From positions 1 to 12,117 of the forward strand of contig JARLGP010000276.1 of NCBI GenBank assembly GCA_031292735.1: a stretch of DNA of 12,117 bases. Direction: 5' to 3'. Every line of letters starts with the position of its first letter. Position 1 is the stretch's first letter. The notes below the pieces were generated by a model. It was not told where the DNA came from. It searched no databases and worked only from the letters and a program-made list of their open reading frames with translations. The stretch comes from Holophaga sp. Its GTDB lineage: Bacteria; Acidobacteriota; Holophagae; Holophagales; Holophagaceae. The position numbers were made by a program, and so were the translations under genes. This document shows, one piece after another, positions 1-6,120 of the stretch.

Positions 1-1
1 C

Positions 2-1537
2 AGCGGCCTGCTCCTGGACGAAAAGGGGGACTTCGTCCAGGCCGCCGAGGCCTTCGCCCGGGACTGGGGACGGCAGAAGGACATCCTGCGCATCGGCCCG
101 GGCGGCAATGTCGTCTGGAACGTCATCTACAACCCGAACCTAGCCACCTGGGCCGTGGGCTACCAGCTGGGCTGGATCATCCGCAACTTCAACAAGGGCG
201 CCACCATCAGCGATCCATTCTGGGAGACGGCCCCCAAAGAGCTGGTCATGGACTACCTGGCCCTCCTGGACGACGCCAACGGCTACTACACCCTCTTCGA
301 GTATCTGGAGGTACTCATCAACGACACCCTCCAGGATGAGCTCCAGGACCGGGCCATGAACCGGCTCGCCCATGACCCCGCCCGGGTGTTGGAGCTGGAG
401 CGGCGCTGGCGCTCGATCCGCAAGCGCCGCGACGGCATGAGTCTCAACCTGCGGGGTTCCCTGGAGAGCTGTGCCAAGGCCGGCATCGACATGTTCAAGT
501 TCCCCGAGCTGAGGAAGGTCTTCTGCCCCACCCGGGAGGAATACTTCACCGGCCCCTGCTGCCCCTGGCCCCGGCGGGACGACGTGGACAACGACCGCGG
601 CCAGGTCCGTCCCCAGAGCCACGTCTTCACCGGGTTCGATCAGATCCTGGACTACGGCCGGATCCTGGGCCTCCAGATGAGCAAGGTGAGCTGGTTCGAT
701 GCCGCCACCTTCATCCAGGTCTCTCTCAAGTCCCAGTGGCAGGACGCCGTCCTGCGTCGGGGTGCGGTGGACGCCCAGGGGAAGCTGATCGTGCCGCCCC
801 GCTTCGGGACGCACATCGGCTACTGCCCGACCTTCCTCATGGCCGACGAGTGCCAGACCAGCGCGACGCCCCGGGACAACGAGTTCAAGGCCCTCTGCCG
901 GTCCAAGCGCGCCAGCTGCTGGGAGCTCACCCAATCCCACAACTCCATCCTGGAGGCCTTCTCCGCCGGCAAGGAGAAGGCCGCGGAGACCTTCTTCCAG
1001 AACTCCATGACCCACCTCTACCTACGCCAGTCTGACCTCCACTCCATGGAGCTCATCCAGAAGGAGGCCGGCACCAAGGACATCGCCAAGACCATGCTTG
1101 CCGTGACGGAAGGGGGGCGGGCCTCGGACCTCTCGTACATCCAGGGCGCCTTCGTGAACCAGGGCCTGGCCATGTCCTCCACCCGGACGGTGACCGCCGA
1201 GGAGAAACCCTTCGTGGAAATCGACGAGCTGAAGCAGCTCCCCAACAACGTGGCCCTGGGCTTCCCCAGCACGGGCGAAAAGACCCTGCCGGCCACCTAC
1301 GTCTATCTGCGTCCGCTATGGGTGTTCCAGGAGCACCCGGCTCTGGACAGGGAGACCTCCTGGCTGGACTGGCCTGAGGAACTGCGCCGGTCCTATGACC
1401 TCGACACCGTTCCCCAGGAGTTCCATTGGTCAGGCTGGGGCCGTGGCCCTCTGGACGCCTCGGAGGCCCTTGCCGAGGATCAGCATCTCGGCTCCTTCCT
1501 CCAGGTCGGGCAGGGCCTCGATGGGCCCCGAGTCTGA
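2..1537 (+). CDS. Type IV coupling protein (VirD4/TraD/TraG-like ATPase), 3' part
   Basis: The reading frame is open from the left edge, so the start and the Walker A motif lie outside; 511 codons are visible. Seen: a segment beginning GLLLDEKGDFV (window residues 2-12), which matches the 'DPKGD' strand following Walker A in VirD4/TraG ATPases; a Walker B-like FLMADECQ (278-285); a TQS motif (310-312) after an arginine/lysine-rich stretch, as in the sensor region of this family; and a C-terminal segment of the 'E-L-LP-N-A' type around residues 395-420. Family role: an inner-membrane hexameric motor that brings DNA-relaxosome substrates to a type IV secretion channel. A Cys-rich patch (TGPCCPWPRRDD, about residues 182-193) is unusual. 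The last ~35 residues lie antisense to the convergent small gene, look low in information and may be read-through of the natural end. It suggests a conjugative or integrative element extending to the left. Family call fairly sure; subfamily unknown. Confidence 0.75.
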   Translation, partial: SGLLLDEKGDFVQAAEAFARDWGRQKDILRIGPGGNVVWNVIYNPNLATWAVGYQLGWIIRNFNKGATISDPFWETAPKELVMDYLALLDDANGYYTLFEYLEVLINDTLQDELQDRAMNRLAHDPARVLELERRWRSIRKRRDGMSLNLRGSLESCAKAGIDMFKFPELRKVFCPTREEYFTGPCCPWPRRDDVDNDRGQVRPQSHVFTGFDQILDYGRILGLQMSKVSWFDAATFIQVSLKSQWQDAVLRRGAVDAQGKLIVPPRFGTHIGYCPTFLMADECQTSATPRDNEFKALCRSKRASCWELTQSHNSILEAFSAGKEKAAETFFQNSMTHLYLRQSDLHSMELIQKEAGTKDIAKTMLAVTEGGRASDLSYIQGAFVNQGLAMSSTRTVTAEEKPFVEIDELKQLPNNVALGFPSTGEKTLPATYVYLRPLWVFQEHPALDRETSWLDWPEELRRSYDLDTVPQEFHWSGWGRGPLDASEALAEDQHLGSFLQVGQGLDGPRV

Positions 1538-1861
1538 GAGAGCGGTGGCGGCTTTCGTGTGGGCCTCAAACGCCTCGGAAAACTGGTCCAGGTGGATCAG
1601 GGTGATCATCCGTTGGCCATTGATCCGTGCGTTGACAAGCCATTCCGAGGGCTCCCCCTTCCACGCCTTGGCCATGGCGCTGAGCATGTTGCGGGAGTAT
1701 GGCAGGCGGTCCTGGATTCTCGCGAGCGGGAAGAGGCCCCCGAGACGGAGCAGTTCCTGCAGGCTCGATTTCTGGCCGTTCTGGTCGAAATCGAGGCCAG
1801 ATTCCCGCAAAAGGGTGAAGGCCGGGTTGGGCTCCTGGATGGGCGCCGAGGCGCTTTGCAT
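1430..1861 (-). CDS. Small putative winged-helix protein, paralog of the 4338-4652 product
   Basis: A 143-residue protein not recognised by name. The ATG at 1861 is preceded by GGAG at 6 nt (plus-strand 1868-1871), a good ribosome binding site. Residues 24-36 (DFDQNGQKSSLQE) resemble a degenerate EF-hand loop. Residues 43-100 (GLFPLARIQDRLP, then HLDQFSEAF) look like an excisionase/MerR-like helix-turn-helix followed by a small beta wing; that fold is an inference. The product of 4338-4652 has the same order of motifs (GLF-L-DR-P, then a hydrophobic strand ending in D, then SE-F), so I judge the two homologous, about a quarter identical by eye. This copy has about 40 extra C-terminal residues, encoded where it overlaps the 3' end of the coupling protein gene. 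It lies 90 bp downstream of the TetR gene on the same strand. It may be an element-encoded DNA-binding regulator. Confidence 0.6.
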   Translation of the reverse strand: MQSASAPIQEPNPAFTLLRESGLDFDQNGQKSSLQELLRLGGLFPLARIQDRLPYSRNMLSAMAKAWKGEPSEWLVNARINGQRMITLIHLDQFSEAFEAHTKAATALSDSGPIEALPDLEEGAEMLILGKGLRGVQRATAPA

Positions 1862-1951
1862 GATTGGCTCCAGTTGGTGAGGAGGACCAGGCCGGACGAA
1901 ACCATTCCCAGCCTCCGATAGGGAGGGGGTGGCAACCGTGGGCGATCCTGG

Positions 1952-2677
1952 TCAGGTTAGAGCGTTGAGGACGCGATCGAGGTTCCGGGTGCTGTAGCGG
2001 TGGCTGGCCGGCAATTCCCGGTCTATGCCAAGGAACCGGAGCGCGTAGGCGATATAGAAGTCGGCCTTCCGGTCCGCGGGGATGGTGACGCCCTTCCGCA
2101 ACTCCGCCTGAACCCCCGTGATCATGCGCTCGTGGTAGAGCGGGCCGGTGATGGCCGTGGCGGTCAGGGATAGCGACAGAGGGGAGATGTCCGGGAGGAG
2201 GATCAAGAGAAAGCCGCGGATCCTGCTGACCGAGATCCAGATCTCCTCCATGATTTCCCGCTTGAGATCCTCAGGAAGGTCGAAGGTTTCCCGGTAAGCC
2301 AGGTGAACCATTTCGGTCTCCCGGGGATCCTCGGCATGTCCGGCGGCGGTGACCACATTGCGGATGAAGGTGGCAACACCCTCTACGGCGATCATCCGCG
2401 CCTGCGGGTCATCTGGGTTCGGGTCGGGGGGCATGCCCTGCACCGACAGCTCCATCAGGTGGTGAAGCGCATGCAGGTAGGCCTCACGGTATAGACCTCG
2501 CTTGCCCGTTGAAAAGTAGTGATAGAGGAGCTGCGCCGAAACACCTGCTTGCCTGCCGATGTCATGGATGGATACGCCTTCGTAGCCTCGTCGGGAGAAG
2601 AGCGAGATCGCAGCCTCAAGGAGGCGGCTTCGGCTGTTTTCCGTGGAGTTTGGAAGGGCGGCGTCTCGGTCTTGCAT
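1952..2677 (-). CDS. TetR/AcrR-family transcriptional regulator
   Basis: A 241-residue protein. The N-terminal DNA-binding domain (about residues 15-62) is clear: SRSRLLEAAISLFSRRGYEG, then IHDIGRQAGVSAQLLYHYFSTGKRGLY, which is the TetR helix-turn-helix and the conserved Y-H-Y-F recognition end. The C-terminal ~170 residues are the helical ligand and dimer domain, with no recognisable ligand signature. I chose the ATG at 2677 because AGGAG lies 4 nt upstream; an in-frame ATG at 2710 would add 11 residues but has no ribosome binding site. A promoter with a perfect palindrome in its spacer lies about 57 bp upstream, which suggests autorepression. It is the last gene of the same-strand set methyltransferase - thioesterase - TetR, so it probably governs them. 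An effector such as an acyl-CoA is possible given the neighbours but unproven. Confidence 0.9.
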   Translation of the reverse strand: MQDRDAALPNSTENSRSRLLEAAISLFSRRGYEGVSIHDIGRQAGVSAQLLYHYFSTGKRGLYREAYLHALHHLMELSVQGMPPDPNPDDPQARMIAVEGVATFIRNVVTAAGHAEDPRETEMVHLAYRETFDLPEDLKREIMEEIWISVSRIRGFLLILLPDISPLSLSLTATAITGPLYHERMITGVQAELRKGVTIPADRKADFYIAYALRFLGIDRELPASHRYSTRNLDRVLNALT

Positions 2678-2733
2678 TCGTCTCCTAATCCCTGGAAGGA
2701 AGGGGCGCATTCAGGCTGTGAGGGCCTGGACTA

Positions 2734-2761
2734 AATGTAGTTTACCAATTGGTAAAAGCAA
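2734..2761 (-). promoter_or_regulatory. Putative promoter of the TetR gene
   Basis: Read on the minus strand: TTGCTT (plus 2756-2761) and TACATT (plus 2734-2739) separated by 16 nt, 3/6 and 4/6 matches to the sigma-70 consensus. It lies in a strongly AT-rich island (about 2735-2860) and predicts a leader of about 50 nt to the ATG at 2677. The spacer is filled by the palindromic operator, the usual layout for a TetR self-repressor. Prediction only. Confidence 0.45.
2741..2756. promoter_or_regulatory. TetR operator candidate, perfect 16-bp palindrome
   Basis: TTTACCAATTGGTAAA is perfectly self-complementary over all 16 bases and lies 64 bp upstream of the TetR start codon, between the candidate -35 and -10 boxes. 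TetR-family repressors commonly bind such short palindromes in their own promoters. A degenerate version occurs in the candidate promoter of the methyltransferase gene (plus 4024-4040). Binding is inferred; the palindrome is seen directly. Confidence 0.7.
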
Positions 2762-2864
2762 GAAAAAAATCAAAAAAGTCATAAAAAATAATACATATAA
2801 CTATGAATATAGCTAGTACATTGAATATCTTAATTTTTCAGTATTTAAAAGCAGATCGGCATGA

Positions 2865-3290
2865 CTAGCTGAACCTCTTTCGAAATCCCTCCGGCACCGG
2901 CAGGATCTTGCGCGCCTCGTAGTCGAGGAAGCCGATGGCGGTCTTGGCCCGGGCCACCTCTGCCCCGGTTCGGCTGTTGGTGACCTTGTAGAACAGGTCG
3001 CACCCGACCCTGGTGAAATCCCCGGCCGTGACCTCGAAGGCCAGTTCATCACCCGCGAAGCTTTCCGCCTTGTACACGATCACGGCATCGGACATGATGG
3101 TGCCTGCCCCTTCGACATTCGCCTCGCTGTAGCCCAGGCTGCCGTAGAACTGCACCCGCGCCTCGTTCAGCAGGGAGAACAGAACCTCGTTCCCCAGGTG
3201 CCCGCCCTTGTTCATGTCCGACTCCCGCACCTTGATCTTGGTCCCGAAATGGAACTGTTCTGGAAGGTCCAACTTGATGCGAGCCACCAT
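2865..3290 (-). CDS. Hotdog-fold acyl-CoA thioesterase (4HBT/YbgC-like)
   Basis: A 141-residue protein, the usual length for a single hotdog domain. After an 11-residue leader comes FHFGTKIKVRESDMNKGGHLGN (13-34), which corresponds to the strand and active-site loop of the 4-hydroxybenzoyl-CoA thioesterase family; the family's catalytic acid would be D25, with N34 and the helix FSLLNEARVQFY following. Two long strands (about 68-90 and 97-123) complete the fold. Family reaction: hydrolysis of acyl-CoA or a related thioester in the cytoplasm; the substrate cannot be read from the sequence. The ATG at 3290 is chosen because AGGAG lies 3 nt upstream; the frame is open to 3419, but that extension runs over the methyltransferase gene. 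It starts 22 bp after the methyltransferase stop, so the two are probably cotranscribed. Confidence 0.8.
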   Translation of the reverse strand: MVARIKLDLPEQFHFGTKIKVRESDMNKGGHLGNEVLFSLLNEARVQFYGSLGYSEANVEGAGTIMSDAVIVYKAESFAGDELAFEVTAGDFTRVGCDLFYKVTNSRTGAEVARAKTAIGFLDYEARKILPVPEGFRKRFS

Positions 3291-3312
3291 GGTCTCCTGT
3301 GTCAGTTTGTCG

Positions 3313-3963
3313 TTATGCCATCCGGCCCGTGAAGAGAGCGACCTGACCGACTCTCTCGACGGTGACCACCGGGAAGCGGGCGCAGAGTTCGTTCCGCAGT
3401 CCCTCCAAGGTGTCCCCAAGATTGCCGAAGATTCCCTTGCGGTTGTATGCCTTGGTCAGGAGCCGGGCAAAGCTGTTGCCACCGTCCGGCAGCAGGGTGG
3501 TTCCGAAGAGCACTCCATCCGGGCGCAGCAGCGGTGCCAGGTTGTCCAGAACACTCCCCTTGGCTGCCATGGGCCCGGAAAGACAATGGAGAAGGAAACC
3601 GAGGTGGATACTCCCGAAGGAGCCACGGTCAAGCGGAAGGGGTTTGGTGATGTCGGCCAGAACGGTCCTGGGCCCGTATCGCGCAAGGCGGTGGCTGGCC
3701 TGCGCCAGACAGTGGGGATTCACGTCCAGAAGCGTGATCCGGGGCTTCCCGCCGGGAAACCGGCACCGATCCGGGAAGTAGCCGGTCCCTGATCCGGCCT
3801 CAAGGTGGTCCGAATGGGCGTTTGAAACAAAAAATCTGCGAAGCAAGGCCGTTGGCGCTTTCCAGGCAAGATGATTGCTGACACCTAGAACCCATGCGTC
3901 ATAGCCAAACCGAAGGATGAGTGGAGAATATATTGTCGCGGATTTTGGAATTTCTATGCTCAT
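3313..3963 (-). CDS. Class I SAM-dependent methyltransferase
   Basis: A 216-residue protein with a Rossmann-type methyltransferase core. SAM-binding motif I is HLEAGSGTGYF (53-63), the acidic end of strand 2 is TLLDVNPHCL (77-86), and VLADITKPLP (101-110) with D104 fits the adenine-contacting position. A following LGFLLHCLSG stretch and LRPDGVLFGTTL (146-157) match the motif near strand 5. The N-terminal ~50 residues contain a YDAWVLGVSNHLAWKAP segment that may shape the acceptor site. The substrate is unknown; pairing with a thioesterase hints at a small acyl-derived or lipid-like acceptor, which is inference. The ATG at 3963 has only a weak ribosome binding site (GGGGTG about 5 nt upstream). 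It is first in the minus-strand operon, downstream of an AT-rich promoter island. Confidence 0.8.
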   Translation of the reverse strand: MSIEIPKSATIYSPLILRFGYDAWVLGVSNHLAWKAPTALLRRFFVSNAHSDHLEAGSGTGYFPDRCRFPGGKPRITLLDVNPHCLAQASHRLARYGPRTVLADITKPLPLDRGSFGSIHLGFLLHCLSGPMAAKGSVLDNLAPLLRPDGVLFGTTLLPDGGNSFARLLTKAYNRKGIFGNLGDTLEGLRNELCARFPVVTVERVGQVALFTGRMA

Positions 3964-4017
3964 CTATGCACCCCAGCCATTCTGAAGGCCAACGCGTTAA
4001 ACGGCAAGTCATAATTA

Positions 4018-4046
4018 ATTATAATAACCAATTAAAGTAAAATTAA
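4018..4046 (-). promoter_or_regulatory. Putative promoter of the methyltransferase-thioesterase operon, with operator-like spacer
   Basis: Read on the minus strand: TTAATT, 17 nt, then a perfect TATAAT (plus 4018-4023), giving a leader of about 50 nt to the ATG at 3963. The spacer reads TTACTTTAATTGGTTAT, close to the TetR operator but with a 2-nt insertion in the middle and two mismatches at one end. It lies in an AT-rich island (about 3995-4060). The same operator-in-spacer layout occurs at the TetR gene, so shared control is likely. Confidence 0.5.
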
Positions 4047-4172
4047 TTCAATCTATATGTTTTTCAGATCCCAAACGATTCTGGTTATTCCTGAGCGTTG
4101 CCCACTTGTCTTGGAAGGGGATCTGGAACGGTGCCGCCTTCGATGGCACCCTTTGGGCTGGGGTGGCCATCG

Positions 4173-4214
4173 GATCCCTTGGCAAGGGTCAAACCGTCTT
4201 CCCTTGCCAGGATC
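4173..4214. repeat. Bulged inverted repeat (stem-loop)
   Basis: The left arm GATCC-ct-TGGCAAGGG pairs with the right arm CCCTTGCCA-GGATC: 14 base pairs with a 2-nt bulge around a 12-nt loop (4189-4200). The left arm also contains the near-palindrome CCCTTGGCAAGGG (4176-4188), so the half-site CCCTTG/CAAGGG occurs three times within 30 bp. There is no T-run on either strand, which argues against a terminator. It may be a protein-binding or recombination site; the role is unknown. Confidence 0.55.
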
Positions 4215-4337
4215 ACCCCGGGGAGTCGGGATCCTTTTCTTTCCAAAGTCGACTAACATGCAAGGTAGCCCATTGGCAATTCGTGCTGGGCGAACCAAGC
4301 CCAACAATCTTGCTTGACCAACCTAACGGGACCATTC

Positions 4338-4652
4338 ATGACCAAGCCGCAGCAGGAAGGAATGAGATTACTGGAACGCATTCAGGTCAAGGGTCGGGAC
4401 TACGACAGGGATGGCGTGCTGACGCCCAAGGAAGAACTCTTCCAGATCCCGGGGTTGTTCAAGCTCAAGGATGTCGAGGACAGGATTCCCATCGATGGCA
4501 AACGGCTCAAATACTGGTATTCGTCGGACGGTCCCTTTCGAAAATGCTTCATCAAGGTCCCCATGGGGGACACGCGATCCCTGGTCTACGTCGATCTGAT
4601 GATGCTCAGCGAGGAATTCCAGTCCCAGTGGGAAAACAGTAAGCGGCCCTGA
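4338..4652 (+). CDS. Small protein with EF-hand-like loop and putative winged-helix domain
   Basis: A 104-residue protein not recognised by name. Residues 21-32 (DYDRDGVLTPKE) fit the 12-residue EF-hand calcium loop exactly: acidic at 1, 3 and 5, Gly at 6, hydrophobic at 8, Glu at 12. A helix-like MRLLERIQVKG precedes it. Residues 39-95 (GLFKLKDVEDRIP, KRLKYWYSSDGPFRKCFIKVP, SLVYVDLMMLSEEF) look like an excisionase/MerR-type helix-turn-helix with a beta wing; this fold is inferred. It is a distant paralog of the 1430-1861 product, which has a decayed version of the same loop. The ATG at 4338 (GGGA 6 nt upstream) is preferred over an in-frame TTG at 4314 with no ribosome binding site. It is divergent from the methyltransferase and may be a mobile-element regulator. 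Confidence 0.6.
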   Translation: MTKPQQEGMRLLERIQVKGRDYDRDGVLTPKEELFQIPGLFKLKDVEDRIPIDGKRLKYWYSSDGPFRKCFIKVPMGDTRSLVYVDLMMLSEEFQSQWENSKRP

Positions 4653-4908
4653 ACCGGTCAATCTGGCCCGTCTCGTCATCCCTGACGGCCTGGGGGCTGG
4701 CCCAAGATATTGAATGATCCCAGGCAAATTGTAGGACCCGAGAGCCTGCTTGATGCCATCCGGGAAGGCGCCCGCCCAGGGTGATTTCCTGAGAACAGAT
4801 AGGACCAAGGCAAAGATTCCGACGAACGGGAAGGCACGCAGGAAGATTGGCCGAGGCGACGATCACGCCCGGGAGGGTGTAGGCTATCGACATCCTATCG
4901 GAGCCAAC

Positions 4909-5352
4909 ATGTCCCGGCGGTGCGGTATCCCCGGCCTCAGCTTCTCCTGGAAGCGCGCCCTGGGTGTTTCCCAGGCCCAGGCCAAGCTTTCGCGCCAGAT
5001 AGGGATCACCTTGGATGAGTTGCCAGAGGCTTTCCGGAAGGAATTGCCCTCCCGGATCCCGGTGCCGGCCTCGCTGCTCGGACGCTTGGCCATGGATCAG
5101 CGGTTCAAGAAGCAGGGCCTGGGCGGGTCCCTGTTGACCTAAGCCCTGACCACGGCGGCACAGTCGGGGACTGCCGCCCATACCCTGGTTGTGGATGCCT
5201 TGAAAGAGGAGGCGGCAGGGTTCTACCGCCATCTCGGCTTCCAGGGGTTTCCCAGCGCTTCCATGCGGTTCTACCGGCGGCTACCCACTCGAAACAGCGA
5301 AGAGCCGAAAGCCCTGAGTTTAGCCTCCGGAATTTCCCGCTCAGCAACGTGA
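4909..5352 (+). pseudogene. GNAT-family acetyltransferase remnant (TacT-toxin-like)
   Basis: The conserved acetyl-CoA-binding half of a toxin-type GNAT is plain: LPSRIPVPASLLGRLAMDQRFKKQGLGGSLL (about residues 48-78, including the Q-G-L-G-G pyrophosphate loop), then a TAA at 5140-5142. Beyond the stop, in the same frame, the protein continues as ALTTAAQSGTAAHTLVVDALKEEAAGFYRHLGFQGF to a TGA at 5350-5352, the expected end of the fold with the FY-x-x-x-GF motif. One nonsense codon therefore splits it. The N-terminal half (CG-x-x-x-L-x-x-F/W and VVGYY segments) is not recognisable upstream in any frame. An ATG at 4909 with GGAG 5 nt upstream could still give a 77-residue fragment. Such toxins usually follow a DUF1778-type antitoxin gene; none is seen in the 256 bp back to 4652. 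Most likely a dead toxin-antitoxin remnant. Confidence 0.75.
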
Positions 5353-5391
5353 CACAAAAGACGTCCTGAGGCTGGAATAGCGCACCCGGCT

Positions 5392-6120
5392 TCAGAAGTG
5401 GTAGGACCCGAACAGGCCATAGGTATTCTGGGACCTGCGTTCGCTGATCGGGCTGTCAGCAGCATCGCCGCGCAGGCTGGCGGCGGTCAGGTGGAGCCCG
5501 GCGCTCCAGGCGGGGGTGAATCGATAGTCCGCGCCTAGCGAGAACCGAACCAGGTTGATGCCGCTGCCGGCGGCATGGGCGGGAAGTCCGGACCGGGCGC
5601 TCTGGCCGGCGTCGATGCCGAAAAAGGTCCGGGTGTATTGTCTGTTGGCCCAGGACAGTCCCGGACCGGCGGAGAGCGTGAGGCCGTGGACCGGGCTGAA
5701 CCGGCCATCCAGGTCCAGGGCCAGGCGGGTGCCTTGGTGCTGGCTGCCGATATCGGTCACGACGCCGGCCCGGGCGGAGAGCCAGGGCCTGCTGTAGCTT
5801 CCGAACAGACTGCCGAACTCGGTCCCGTCCACATCGCCGAGGCCATGTAGATGGGGGTCGTCGGATTCCCGGCGCGGCGCCCTGAGATTGGCGCCGACCC
5901 CAAGGCCGAGGCGCCAGGACCCGTCCTGGACCAGGTAGGCCCCGGCGCCGGCCGGCAGGCCCGCGCCCGGAGCTCCGCCGAGGAAGAAGCGTCTGTAGTC
6001 GGCGCTGAACATGGGCTGGCCGGAGCGCATCGTAGACGCCATGTTCGGGGCTGACGACCAGCGGGCGGGGTCGAATTGCGAAGCTAGGATCCCGAGGTAA
6101 ATGAGCGTCGGAAGAGCCAT
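5392..6120 (-). CDS. MipA/OmpV-family outer-membrane protein, 5' end abnormal
   Basis: The C-terminal ~200 residues have the marks of this beta-barrel family: LGLGVGANLRAPRRESDDPHLHGLGDVD, then a GTRLALDLD strand, TFFGIDAGQSARSGLP, and the family ending RGDAADSPISERRSQNTYGLFGSYHF with a terminal Phe for barrel assembly. Members sit in the outer membrane; some act as scaffolds between murein hydrolases and synthases, but most have no known role. The frame is open to 6402. I place the start at the ATG at 6120, giving 242 residues beginning MALPTLIYLGILASQFDPARW. That is a poor signal peptide without basic residues and with only a weak GAG upstream. Its first 12 codons overlap the end of an ABC permease remnant in another frame. 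Probably a 5'-truncated copy that lost its own signal sequence; it may not be exported. Confidence 0.65.
   Translation of the reverse strand: MALPTLIYLGILASQFDPARWSSAPNMASTMRSGQPMFSADYRRFFLGGAPGAGLPAGAGAYLVQDGSWRLGLGVGANLRAPRRESDDPHLHGLGDVDGTEFGSLFGSYSRPWLSARAGVVTDIGSQHQGTRLALDLDGRFSPVHGLTLSAGPGLSWANRQYTRTFFGIDAGQSARSGLPAHAAGSGINLVRFSLGADYRFTPAWSAGLHLTAASLRGDAADSPISERRSQNTYGLFGSYHF

Larger units (their letters stand above)
3964..4337. other. Divergent intergenic region between methyltransferase and small EF-hand/HTH gene
   Basis: No convincing gene in these 374 bp. The left part holds the AT-rich methyltransferase promoter. The right part (about 4090-4310) is GC-rich and full of inverted repeats: GGTGCC/GGCACC around a 9-nt loop (4130-4150), a large bulged stem (4173-4214), the 8-bp palindrome CCCCGGGG (4216-4223) and another GGATCC (4229-4234). 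Open frames across it (for example 4057-4317 and 4106-4642, plus strand) have no protein-like features. It presumably carries the control region of the gene starting at 4338, but no good sigma-70 promoter is visible for it. Confidence 0.5.

Noticed and set aside
140..1015. 291-codon open frame on the minus strand opposite the coupling protein gene
   Set aside because: Low-complexity Gly/Val/Leu-rich product; the plus-strand frame carries clear ATPase motifs.
2677..2710. Longer start for the TetR regulator at 2710
   Set aside because: No ribosome binding site before 2710, while AGGAG precedes 2677; the extra 11 residues are not TetR-like.
2811..2870. Inverted repeat AGCTAGT ... ACTAGCT around a 46-nt spacer as terminator of the thioesterase gene
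   Set aside because: Seven base pairs with a long AT-rich spacer is weak, and one arm overlaps the stop codon; likely chance.
3290..3419. N-terminal extension of the thioesterase to 3419
   Set aside because: It would overlap the methyltransferase gene by over 100 bp and its residues do not look like a hotdog leader; the ATG at 3290 has AGGAG.
4106..4642. Plus-strand open frame of 178 codons overlapping the EF-hand/HTH gene
   Set aside because: The product has no recognisable features and runs through the inverted-repeat region; the other frame has a paralog in the window and a regular motif layout.
4606..5232. Minus-strand open frame of 208 codons over the GNAT remnant
   Set aside because: Opposite a strand with clear GNAT motifs. 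A segment (IAYTLPGVIVASANLPA) looks membrane-like, but nothing around it supports a gene.
5352..5392. Possible bidirectional terminator between the GNAT remnant and the barrel gene
   Set aside because: No stem followed by a T-run can be formed on either strand in this 40-bp gap.
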